From contig BRON01000011.1 in the NCBI GenBank assembly GCA_024345305.1, positions 620,001-684,000 of the forward strand: 64,000 nucleotides of DNA, given 5' to 3'. This document shows positions 43,679 to 53,719 of the stretch, piece after piece. A program made the position numbers and the translations under genes. Origin of the DNA: Mrakia gelida (taxonomy: Eukaryota > Basidiomycota > Tremellomycetes > Cystofilobasidiales > Mrakiaceae). The notes beneath the pieces are model-generated. The model saw only the letters and a program-made list of their open reading frames with translations, was not told the DNA's origin and made no database searches. Numbering within the stretch: position 1 is the stretch's first letter; each line of letters starts with the position of its first letter.

Positions 43679-45201
43679 GGCTGAAGGGGGTGTCGAAGCT
43701 CAGAGAGGAGCTGGGAGTCGAAAGAGAGAGGCCCCTGGATGTCGAGGAGGGTATACGAGGAAGGAGAAGGAGAGAGAAGGAGGGCTGAAGGAGGTTGAGG
43801 TTGGGCGGGGAGGAGGGAGGAAAGGCCGTCCAAAGCGTGGTCGTGTGCAGCCTTTTTTCAAGGAGAAACATGCCCCAGGAAGCCAAGTGACGAATGGAGG
43901 GGCCGGGAGGTGGGGATGAGAGAGAAGTCGCAGTCGAGAAGGAAGAACAAGGGTCGGAGAAGGACTGGGTATCTTGCCGATCTTTTGAGCTCGAACGACA
44001 ACTGTGCCGAGGTTCCCGTACGAGGGCAGCCTTCTTCTGCAGCCCTGAAGACTCCCAGATCAAGTTTTTGAGGTTGAGAGGAGCAGGCTTGAGCTGAGGA
44101 TCAAGGTCGAGTGAAGAGAAGTCGAGAGATGATCGTCGTTCGAGGAAGGAGGCGCAAAGATGGCGTCCGCTCCTCCTCCTGTCTTTGGAAAGGACGACTC
44201 TTCCTTCGCGACGGGAAAGACGCGACCTCGGTCGACCTCTTTCGCTCATCTCCTCTTCTCCAGCTATCCCTGGGTTCACAACTTCTCTGCGGTTCCGTAG
44301 AAGTCTAAGAATGGCAGATTTTCCATGGCAGATTTTCCATGCGGTAGGTTCGGAGGAGGGTCGATCTTTCTTCCTTTCTTCCTTGTTCTCGCCGGAGTGC
44401 CTGCTACGAGCTCTCTGACCAAACGTGTACTTCTCTCTCGTATATAGACTACGTGATGGGGAAGTTCAGCTGGTGTCAGAGGCAAGGAGAGGTTGGGAGA
44501 GATCGCGACCCCGAATCTCGTCGCGACGACGCGTTCGGATTCAGCCCTCCGCTCCTTCTGGGGGTCAGTCAGTACCAGAAAAGAGGACGGAATACCATAT
44601 GAGATACTACCTTCGATTGGAAGAGCTCGATATCTCTCGTTGGGGCGAGACGAGGCGAGGGAAGGCAGAGATGGACGTGTGAACGTCGAGCCAAGGACTT
44701 CGTCCAACTCTTCGTCTTCTCACCGGCTCGCTCTTCTGAGGTGACGCCTTGATGTGACAGCTTCTTCGGCAAGAGGCTGAAGCCAAGCGGACTGGTCCTG
44801 GAAGAGAAAGGCGCGCTTGGTCGAGGATCGAGGTGAAGCGAAGTTGAGGGTCGCACGAGCGACACAGCGAGCTCTGAATCAGAACTGCGTATGGATGACG
44901 AGAACAGGTAACGAAAACGACAACTAGAGAGTGCAGGGAGGGGGGGATAAAGTCAGAATACGTTTCGATGAAGCCGGGCGAAGCGAGGGAAAGAGAAGAA
45001 CGCGACGCGTCTCGAGACTCAACAAACGATTCGATCCTCCAGCACCTGCCAAAGTGAGGCCGATTTCAATCAATCTGGGAGAGGTGTAGAGTAAAGATCT
45101 TGGTGTCAACCTCCTTTTTCCTCGAATGGAGGGTCGTGGGAAAGGGAAAGGAAAGGAACGAACCTAACCTCGACTCGACGACAAACTCGTCTTTTCCTCG
45201 C
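43679..45201. other. 1.5-kb gene-poor region
   Basis: Largest gap in the window, between the 5' end of the XPT1-like gene and the 3' end of the F-box-like gene. Several frames of 60-140 codons exist but none has a family motif, a conserved splice pattern or a signal peptide. It contains a GACGCGTC at 45004 and a 14-bp tandem repeat at 44311. A promoter, a non-coding RNA or a decayed gene are all possible. Confidence 0.4.
44311..44338 (+). repeat. 14-bp tandem duplication
   Basis: ATGGCAGATTTTCC occurs twice head to tail, followed by a third ATG. It lies inside the gene-poor gap. Confidence 0.85.
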
Positions 45202-46329
45202 CTACTCCACGAGCACATCCCAGAACCTGACCTCTCTCTTTTCCCCCGAAGCTGCATCATCCTCGACAATCCATTTCCAGTCCTTCTCGACTCCAGTCCT
45301 CCCGTTCGGCTCGCTCTGCTCCCACCACTTCGCGACATCAACCCTCAGCGACGACGCTCCGACTTTGCCCTCCTGATCCGAGAAGTCCAACCGAAGGTTC
45401 GGCGAGCCGATGTCCTGTCCCTTCTGATATGCCCACTCGAAGAGAGAACGTGGAACGGGGGGAGCCGGAGGGACGTGGTGATGGTGAAGGACGAAGGTGA
45501 GGGGATGGTCGCCTCGTTGAGTGGATTGAAGGACGGCTCGAAGGAGACATGGAGACCGGTCCTTGAAAAGGAGGATGTTCGAGCCGACGAGTGAGAGGTG
45601 GAGACGCTTCTCTGGAAGGGTCGAAGAGGAAGAGGAATAGAGGGAGGGAGAGAAGAAGGCTGCGAGGAGGGTTTCGACTCGAGCGGCGAAGACCTGGCTG
45701 TCGACGACGGAGACTGGTAGACCTCGATCCCAGGCGCCACGGGCTTGGAGGTTTTCGACGAGTTGTTGAGTTGCGGGTGACCTCGACTTGAGCGAGAGGG
45801 AAGGAAAGAGGTAGAAGATGTCGAGGAGGTTGGGGAAGGCGGCTGAGGTTTCGTCCTCGTCGAGGAGGTCGTGGTCGATGAGCTCCTCCCAGGCCAATTC
45901 CGTCGGTTCGTCGTAGTCCAACCAGTCCCTACATTCCATCTTACTAGCACCTCCTCGCTCCCTGATCCTGCCGCGTATGACTTCCTCTGAGGCGAGAGGG
46001 AAGTAGGATCTCCAGTCCTCCAGGAGCCAAACCTCCTTCACCCATCCTCTCTTCCTTCTAGCCTCCTCTCCTCCCGCACCGAAGACCCCGTTGGCTCCGA
46101 ACCAGTGCTTCCAGAGAGAGGGTCGACCGAGGTAGAGGGATCGATAGAGGAAGGGGAGGCAGAGATCATGAATGGCGTGGGAGACGAGGAGAAGATGGAC
46201 GGGAGGAGGGGGAGGAGGAGGAGTGTTGTTGATCGAGGAGTCCGGGAGGTAGTGCGAGAGCAAAGGAGGGAAGGCGAGCGAGAGGATTTTTTCGAGGATT
46301 TCGAGGGGGATTCGGAGGTCGTGGCGCAT
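45202..46329 (-). CDS. Intronless F-box-like protein
   Basis: A single uninterrupted frame of 375 residues, the only intronless gene in the window. The N-terminus RIPLEILEKILSLAFPPLL resembles an F-box helix 1-2, followed after a Pro loop (NNTPPPPPPP) by VHLLLVSHAIHDLCLPFLYR, the usual V/L-S-x-x-h-x-x-h-hhaP-hLYR pattern that ends fungal F-box domains. The rest has leucine-rich segments and a YQKGQDIGSPNLRLDF region. Fungal proteins of this kind are often poorly conserved SCF adaptors. The start at 46329 is chosen because the longer frame begins at GTG. It is divergent to the MYND gene at 46479 with 149 bp between start codons. Confidence 0.6.
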   Translation of the reverse strand: MRHDLRIPLEILEKILSLAFPPLLSHYLPDSSINNTPPPPPPPVHLLLVSHAIHDLCLPFLYRSLYLGRPSLWKHWFGANGVFGAGGEEARRKRGWVKEVWLLEDWRSYFPLASEEVIRGRIRERGGASKMECRDWLDYDEPTELAWEELIDHDLLDEDETSAAFPNLLDIFYLFPSLSLKSRSPATQQLVENLQARGAWDRGLPVSVVDSQVFAARVETLLAAFFSPSLYSSSSSTLPEKRLHLSLVGSNILLFKDRSPCLLRAVLQSTQRGDHPLTFVLHHHHVPPAPPVPRSLFEWAYQKGQDIGSPNLRLDFSDQEGKVGASSLRVDVAKWWEQSEPNGRTGVEKDWKWIVEDDAASGEKREVRFWDVLVE

Positions 46330-46478
46330 GAGAAGAGATGGAGGAGATGAAAGAGCGATGAGTTCGAAGAAACCCTTCGCAAAGGCAAGAAGGAGTTGGG
46401 GGAGAGAAGGAGGTGAGCTCGAGCTCAACTCAAACGTCGACCTCTCTCTTTCATCCACCTTTCTCTTCCCACATCAAC

Positions 46479-47758
46479 ATGACCGTCCCCTCTTATCAAG
46501 AATTCGCTGAACTCATCGGACTCCACTCCGGCTCGTCTACCCACTTGATCAAAGCTCACACGGATGAGCAAGAGGATAGGCTTTCCGTCATCGTGCGTAC
46601 TTAAACCTCTTTTCCCTTCCTCTTGCTCGATTGCTTCGTTGACGCCTGCATCCGTCCTTCGCATAACAGTACAACGGGATCGTGCATGGTGATCAGTTTG
46701 ACTCGGATCAAAAGGGTGTCTTCTGGGTGAGCGCATCTCAATCGATTCTTTGACAGCGACTCGCAGCGAGTTGACCTTTACTCTCCTTCCATCCTTTTCA
46801 GAGTCAGTTCAACGCCTCCTACCTGCCTTCCTTTGTGCAGACCATCTTGGATTCTAGGTACGGTATTACGGGTAGGGAAACCTTCACCGAGGAATGGTGG
46901 GATATCCAGTTTTTCGCTCTCGACGAGGTGATGTCGTGCGTCGACGGCGGCGCTGGACCCCTCTTCGCTCGCTTCGTTCGAGAGAACGTCGAAGTCAGCA
47001 TCAAACTCGCCCGTCGCCTCGTTCGAATCATGGATGTCCCCGTCCCTCGTGTCAGTGCGAGCTTTCCCTTTGCTTCTTTGCCTTCTCTTCACTAAGCTTT
47101 TCAACGAGAGCTGACACCTTCGCCTTCCGCTTGCTTCTCGCTCAGCTCCCTTCCAACGACCACTTCATCTCACGAGCGTTCAAGGTCCTGCAAGCTGCTC
47201 GGTACATCATTCAACACATCGTAGTCCAGAATCCCTCCGTCGCCACCACCCCTACCCTTTTGCCTGGGTTCGACGCGGGTGCGTTCCCTCTTCTTCTCTC
47301 AGCACTGGGCAAGTTGGCACGTTGGACCAGTCCGGAATTGGGGTTCTCAGAGCACTACACGCTCTTCAAGTCGATCCAAGACGCCAACCTCGGTTTGGCT
47401 GCCATGAGGGTCGACCTGAGGGAGAGAAGTTTGGATCCCTGGTGGAGCTGCGAGTCGAAACGGATGAAGACGTCGCTCGCGTCTCCTTGCCTTCGACTTG
47501 GGGCAGGAGAGGAGATGAAGGCTTGCGGTCGAGTGAGTTCCTCCCCTCTCTTCCTCCTCGAACCGTTTCTCGTAAGTTTGACCTGTTTCTCGTTCCCCAG
47601 TGTCGCGCCGTTCGCTACTGCTGTCGAGGTTCGTCGTAACGCGTCCTTTCCTTCTTCGCGTTCGCTAACTCTGATATCTTGTTTTCGTTTCTTCGCCAGA
47701 GCATCAACGCCTTGACTGGAAACGACACAAGAAGTTTTGTCTCGAGACGGCGTGGTGA
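46479..47758 (+). CDS. Small MYND-finger family protein, third member
   Basis: Six exons (46479-46592, 46670-46726, 46802-47050, 47146-47532, 47601-47628, 47700-47758), 297 residues. Helical body (ALDEVMSCVDGGAGPLFARF, AFKVLQAARYIIQHIVVQ) followed by a C-terminal finger assembled from three exons: SPCLRLGAGEEMKACGR, CRAVRYCCR (28-nt exon) and EHQRLDWKRHKKFC. As in the 19.2-kb paralogue the second ligand is Leu and the sixth is His. The number and phases of exons equal those of that paralogue, and the last two exons are of identical length (28 and 59 nt). The short tail LETAW ends the protein. Function unknown; MYND fingers usually bind proline-rich partners. Confidence 0.78.
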
Positions 47759-48407
47759 AGGAGGAGCGGATGAGGAAGAAGACGCGAGAGGTTTTGTCCG
47801 ACGCGTCGTACGACCTTTTGGGAGCCGAGGACCTCGTCTGTTTGGTCTTTCTTTGTCTGAATGATACGGCTTTTCTTCACCGATTAGGAGACACGCGTCT
47901 TCAGGAAGATGTTTAGGATTTATAACCTCCCTTCTGCTGACTTCTTCAGAGCTGAGAGAATTTCTCTTCCCGCTCGACGTCTCTTCTCGTTCCTCCGCTC
48001 GATCCCTCCTTCGCTCTCTTGCCTTCGGGTCAGAGCTATGTAGGATCGCCGAGCACTGATATGTATAAGGTTGAATGAACTCCTTCATCCGCAACTGCTC
48101 AGCATCCGCAACCAAAAAAAGGAGCCGAAGTCGACGAGTGATCTGTTTCGTAGACAATCGGACTGCTTCACCTCTCATCTCAGCCCGCTCTGGGCAAGTC
48201 CTTCCGAGCCTGACCTCAGAGAACTCTGTCTCAGCTTCTCCTCGAATCTTGACGGCTCGAGAAGGCATCAAAAAAGATGGCTTTCCAAATGAGGGAGGCA
48301 AAACGACCTCGACGCCTCTTCGCTTCCTCCCTGCTAACTACAACTTCCTCTCTCCCCTCCCTCTACCCTTTCCCTTCCCTTTTTCAAACTCCAAACCCTC
48401 TCTCAGC
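47759..48407. other. Intergenic region, 649 bp
   Basis: Between the MYND gene and the CFEM gene. GACGCGTC at 47800 in the presumed 3' UTR; a pyrimidine-rich tract precedes the CFEM start. No gene seen. Confidence 0.35.
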
Positions 48408-50042
48408 ATGCTCTTCACCTCCGTCCTCGCTGCTCTTGCTCTCCCCTTGGGTGTCTTCGCTCAGGCTGGACTGAACATCTCTGCCATCTCGGTTCGTTCA
48501 AGCTCAAACTCGATCCTCCCTCCCTCCCTCCCTCTTCCTATGCCCTCGTCCTCCCTTCCGTTCTCCCCCCTCGCTCTTCTAGTAGCCACGAGACTGACTT
48601 CTTCTCTCCGCCTTCTCCTTCTCATTCGCTCGTTTCTCTACTACAGCCCTGTATCATCTCTGTACGTACCCCCCTCCCTCCTCCCGGCTCCCTCTCTGAA
48701 ACCGAAACTCGACAACACCGAACCCAGCTGACCTTCTCTCCCTTCTTCTTCTCGCCTTCCTTAGTGCTCCACCATCGGAGCCGCTAACGGAGGAGTGAGT
48801 ATCGCTTCCCTTCAACATCGCAATTTCAGCTCTTTTCAAGGAGAATCTTTGAACGAGCGAGACGAACCGAGTGGGACGACGCGCGATCGAACGTCCACCA
48901 TCTTCGCGAGCTAACCAACCTTCCGTCCTCTTCCCTCCCCTCTTCCTTTGTTTCTTCTCCATTCAGTGCGCTTCCTTTGCCGACTACGCCTGCATCTGTA
49001 CCTCGTGAGTCGCCTTCCTCTTCTCTACCTGCGGCTCTGGGGGAGGAGCTCGACGTTTGAATGAAGCTGACCCGCCTCTCGGCTCCCCTCTCGCTCGCTT
49101 CCTTTCTTTCTCCAGGACGGTCGCTCAGGAAGCTGTCGCTGCTTGTCTCCAGGTACGTTTCTACCTCTGAGTTTTACTCTTGGGTCCTCACAAGGTCGGA
49201 TAAGCAAGGAGGAGGGAGGAGGGATGAAGCGAGCTCAAACCTCCTCGCGAGAGCGATGCTTGAGCTGCTGTCTCGACCAGAGCTGTCTCGTCGCTGTTCC
49301 ACTTGTCCTTCTGAGACTGGGAGGATACTGGGAGAGGTGCCAAACCATAGAGGATCTCAGCAAAGCCTGCATCTCTTCGCCTTCTCTCGAGCGCTCGGTC
49401 GATTGTCGGCGCGTCGGGCTCGAGCGTTTCCCCTCTCGTTATCGTCTTCAGCTCGCTGATCCTTCTTCATGCTTACTCCTGCCCGCTCCTCCAGGCCAAC
49501 TGCACTGCCACCGACGTTGCCACCTCTTACGGTCTTCAGAACGTGCGTATCCTTTCCTCGCGGCGTCTCGCTCAGTTTTGCTCGAGCTGACTTTCTCCTC
49601 GTGCGTTTCTCTCGTCCTCAGCAAACCTGCGCCACCCTCAACACCACCTCTGACGCAAGTGCTTCGGTCTCTGGACTCGTTGCTAGTGCTGTGAGTAAAC
49701 CTATCATCCCGTTTCTTGCCTTGTTCGTCGACGCGTCGAGATCGAGCTGACTTTCTCGTCTCCCCTCTTCCCCCTCCACCAGACCGCCGCCATAAATTCC
49801 GCCGCCTCTGCTGGTGCCTCCGGAGCCGCTTCAGCTTCTGCCGCTGTCGCTTCCGCCACCAAGGCTGCTACCGGGTTCGTTCTTTCCCACGTCTTGACTT
49901 CCCATCTAGCTCCCTCCACCCAAACTCACTCGTCTCCCCTCCCCTCTCGTCGTGCAGCGCCGGATTCCAGATGGCCAACACCAACTCCCTCCTCGCTCTC
50001 GGAGGAGCCATTTTCGTTGGAGCTGGAGCCCTCCTCCTCTAG
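48408..50042 (+). CDS. CFEM-domain secreted protein with GPI-type tail
   Basis: Nine exons (48408-48491, 48647-48661, 48765-48794, 48967-49004, 49116-49152, 49495-49542, 49622-49690, 49783-49874, 49958-50042) for only 165 residues. A signal peptide (MLFTSVLAALALPLGVFAQA) is followed by eight cysteines in CFEM order: PCIISC, GGC, YACICTS, AACLQANC and QTC. A Ser/Ala-rich stalk and a C-terminal hydrophobic tail (LLALGGAIFVGAGALLL) preceded by small residues (TNS) predict GPI anchoring. CFEM proteins sit at the fungal cell surface; Candida members bind haem and pass on iron, others act in adhesion or host interaction. The Asp that ligates haem iron in those proteins may be the one in ASFADYAC. 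The second exon is 15 nt. Confidence 0.9.
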
Positions 50043-50695
50043 ATCATCGCGTCTCATCACCTCGATTTCGACGCGTCGCGACTCTCGAGCCCTCGACCGA
50101 ACCCTGTTCGAGGTCGTCTCGTTCCGCCTTTCTTGTCCATACCTTCTGACTCTTCTCTCTCTCATTTTTGGACTCTTTGTTGACACGGGGGTTGCTCGCT
50201 TTTGCTCTAGTATTGATAATGGTCTTGCTTTGTGCTTAGAGGATGAAAGGGAGGAGGACGCGCGCGTCGAGGACTGACAAGGATAACACCGCTCGACGAG
50301 AGGCTGTCCTCTCGCCTCTGTGAACATTTTCCCTACAGACTCGGGACAAGAGTAAAGCAGTCCCTTCTCTCTTCCTCCCAAGCTGTCCCCAAGCCCTCCT
50401 CGGACGATCTGTCTCACGCGAGCTCGACGTCGACGCTTCATCTTGACTCCTTCCTGCTCTTCGTTCAGCCTTCCCTCCTCAAATTCTCCACAAAACAGCA
50501 ACAACCTCGCCTTCACCTCACACTCAACCGACTACTGCTCCCTTCCGAATATCAATAAATCCTTCCCAACCCAACTCATAAAGACTCCGCAACGAAACCC
50601 AAACCAGCTCAGCCAAACTCTAACACCCTCTCGAGAGCTCACCTCTCTCGTTTCCTTCAACCTTCCCTCCAACTCCCTCCCCCCCTCTCTCAAGG
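50043..50695. promoter_or_regulatory. Upstream region of GT61 gene
   Basis: 653 bp. GACGCGTC at 50070; then a CG-rich stretch ACGCGCGCGTC near 50258-50270, and an A/C-rich tract before the start codon. No gene seen. Confidence 0.35.
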
Positions 50696-53385
50696 ATGCT
50701 TCCCCCCTCCTCCATCCGCAACCGACGTTCCCCCTCCTCCCGTCTCCCTCGAATCTCTCGCAGAGACATCTACATCGCTCTCCTGACCTCCATCGTCTTG
50801 TACTCGTTCACGACCTTCTTCCCTCCTGAACCCACCTGGAGAGAAGCCCCTCCCCTCCGTCGGCCAACGGGCTACACCCTCGGGGGGTACGAGAGGGGAG
50901 CTGGAGGAGGGGCGGGGATGAGAGGGTACAGTGATAGTGTGGCGAAGGTGAAGTTGAATGAGAGGGGAGTGAATGGGGAGGTGAATGGGGGGAGGGAGAC
51001 CAAGGTCGGGGGACATAGTCATGGGTGGACGTTGTTTGAGAGGTGGGTCGTTGAGCTCGCTCTCTTAACCTACAGTATATCAGCTTGATAACGAGTTCAT
51101 GCTGATTTATAACTCGTTTTGGCAGGCTGTACATGTCTGATGGAACGCTCTACATCGTAACGTTCGTCCATCCCAAAACAATCTCCTCGCTCGCCTCCTC
51201 CTTCCCTCCCTTCTCGTCCAAAGCTCACTTCTTCTCGTTCGTTTCGACTTTGGCTTTGACAGGGACGACCTCTCCTCGATACCTCCTTTGAGGGATATGA
51301 CCTCTACAGGCTTACACGCTACGGTCGAGGCGGAGAACAAGGCCGCGAGGGAACCCACGTCCAAGGAGGTGAGTTGAGTTGAGCTCGACGGATTGGGACA
51401 AGCGCAGAATGAAACGAGCTTCGAACGAGAGAGCTGACTTTTTTGGTTGGTTGGTTGACTGGGTGGTGGAACGTAGATGCAAGTGATCTCAGTCGCTGAA
51501 GCGAAAGCGAAGTGGGGGGATCGAGTTTGGGAGATGGACGGGATGACTTGGTTGGCTAATGATCCGCCTCAGTGTGAGCTCGCTCGCTTCCTCTCTCTCC
51601 CAAACCCCCATTCCCTTTTCTCCTCCTTCGTCCCTCCTTTCTCCCTCCTTTCTCCGAGCATCTCTCGCGTCGGACCTCAAGCTGACATACTCACCTCTCC
51701 CTTTCGTTCGGTACGCGTTGACTTCAGTCCTCGGTCACTTCTTCCACGTCGCGGCTGAGCTGCTGTTAGGGTTCTGGCGAACGCAAGCGATCTTGGATCC
51801 GAATGGGAACCAGGATATGGAGGTTACTGGAGCGCCCAGTCCGAGTAGACTTTGGTTCTTGAGGTTGGAGCCTATGCAGTGGTGAGTTTGAAGGATCCGT
51901 TTGAGGAGGAGAGGGACGAGGGGGAGAGGAGGGAGGAAGCAGCGAGCTCACGCGTTTTTGGTTTCCTTTCCTTCTTTCGTCTCTCCTCCCTCTTGTTCGC
52001 TCTTCGCCTCGCCCTGTTCCTACCTTCTCCTCTCCCTCCTGCTCCATCCTTCTACCTCGCTCGCCTTCGAACTGCTCCCTCTCTCGCCTGCTCGCCTCCA
52101 CTCCCTCAACTCCCTTCGCTCCCTCCTCCTCCTCAGGCGCGACAACCCCCAATTCAACCCGCACATCATCCACTCCCTCTCCCCCTCCCTCCCAGTCCTC
52201 CACTCCCGAGACTGGGCCGAATACGCCTCCCTCACCGGCCCTCACAAAGCCATCCTCTTCCCCCGAGCCATCCTCGCAGACCGTTCCGCCGCCAACCGAG
52301 GGAAACTCGTCTCCATCACCTCGCGTTTTGCCTCCCCCTCAACCGAGATCGGGAACGTCGGTCCCTACTGGTGGGAACCTCTGCGTCGCCAGGTCCTCAG
52401 GGTGGCAGGGGTGGAGGAGGATGTGATTGATTTGGCCAGAGCTGGAGCGGGGGAGGAGAAGGTGGTGGTGAGTTATGTTAGTAGGCAAGGAGGGGGGAGG
52501 AGGACGTTGACGGAGGAGGGGCATGAGGAGTTGGTGAGGAGTTTGAGAGGGGTTTGTGAGAAGAGAGGGTGGGAGTTGAATGTGGTGAGGGCCGAGAGGA
52601 TGGGGAAGGATGAACAGTTGGCGATGGCGGCGAAGACGACGGTGAGTTCTAGCGAAGTTACTTCGTTTCGGCTTTTTCACGTGTTGAGATCTTGGAAGCT
52701 GATCCTTCCCTCTTCCTCCTTCTCCTCCTCTTCCCTAGGTTCTCATCGGAGGTACGTCTCGCTCTCTCTGTCCTCGACGCGTCTCCCAACTCACCTTTCC
52801 CCCCCCTCCCCCCTTTCCCCTTCGTTCCTTCAGTCCACGGAAACGGTCTCACCCATCTCATCTGGCAAGCAGCAACTCCCAAAGCAGCAGTCATCGAGAT
52901 CTTCGTTCCAGGTGGTTTCGCTCGGTTCGTCGTTGCTCGTTTTCCCAACCCAACTCTCCCTCCTCGTCTCCTTCCGTTCGCTGACTTCCCCTCCCTTTCG
53001 TTCCTTTGTTGGTGCTTCGCAGTGACTACGAATGGACCGGACGAACGCTCGGTCTACGTCACTACGCCGTTTGGAACGATACGTGAGTATCTCTCGCCCT
53101 TTTCTCTCGTCGAACGAAGATCGAAGATGTCGAAAACTGACGACGCGTCACTTTCGTTCCTCCTCCCTTCCCCTCTTTCCCACTTCCTTCCGTCCTCCCC
53201 TCACCTCACCTCCCTCACCACTCACTCCACTCGCTCGCTCGCGGCTCACTCCGTTCGACAGCATGCACACCTACCCCTCGATCCCCAAAACGGCCTACCC
53301 GCCAGGCTACCACGGAAAGGAAATCCCCGTTCATGGACCGTTCGTCGCGGAGCTGTTGGAGCAGCATATTGATGGGTTGGTGTAG
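50696..53385 (+). CDS. GT61-type (DUF563) glycosyltransferase, type II membrane protein
   Basis: Ten exons (50696-51042, 51126-51161, 51263-51368, 51477-51573, 51728-51881, 52137-52641, 52739-52751, 52834-52924, 53023-53082, 53262-53385), 510 residues. Basic N-terminus, one transmembrane helix (IYIALLTSIVLYSFTTFF, about residues 25-42), then a luminal domain. The family marks are FLGHFFHVAAELLLGFW, VVSYVSRQGGGRRTL (the conserved hhYhsRpGxxRR-like block), VLIGVHGNGLTHLIWQ and a late DYEWTGRTLGLRHYAVWND. GT61 enzymes include plant xylosyl- and arabinosyltransferases and EGF-domain O-GlcNAc transferase (EOGT). A Golgi/ER role in wall or protein glycosylation is likely; donor and acceptor are unknown. 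Exon 7 is only 13 nt. Confidence 0.82.
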
Positions 53386-53719
53386 CGAACTCCAGGTCTG
53401 CGAGGCTTGGGAGGGTTTGAGGTCGGGGTTGGGGGTTGGGTTGAGAGGGAGAGAGGGAGGGAGGGACGAGCGAGGGATCTTGGGCTTTCGATCAATCAAT
53501 CTTGTTTGTCTTTCTGTTTTTGCATGTCTGTGGTTCTCAGTCGTAGGTTGTGTTTAGAGTTTTTATGCATGTCTGTGCTTTGTTTGTCATCTTTCGGTTC
53601 GAGGTAACGAGAGGGGAGCAAAGCAAAGCGAAATGCGGGTCGTTCAAGGTCGTCGAAGAGAAAGAGAGGGTATGTAGGATCTGAGGACAAGAGGTGGGAG
53701 ACAAGATGGAGGGGAGAGT
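53386..53719. other. Convergent 3' region with a 12-bp direct repeat
   Basis: TGCATGTCTGTG occurs at 53521 and again at 53566, 33 bp apart, in T-rich text that is probably the 3' UTR of the GT61 gene. It could be a repeated UTR-binding site or chance. No gene seen. Confidence 0.45.
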
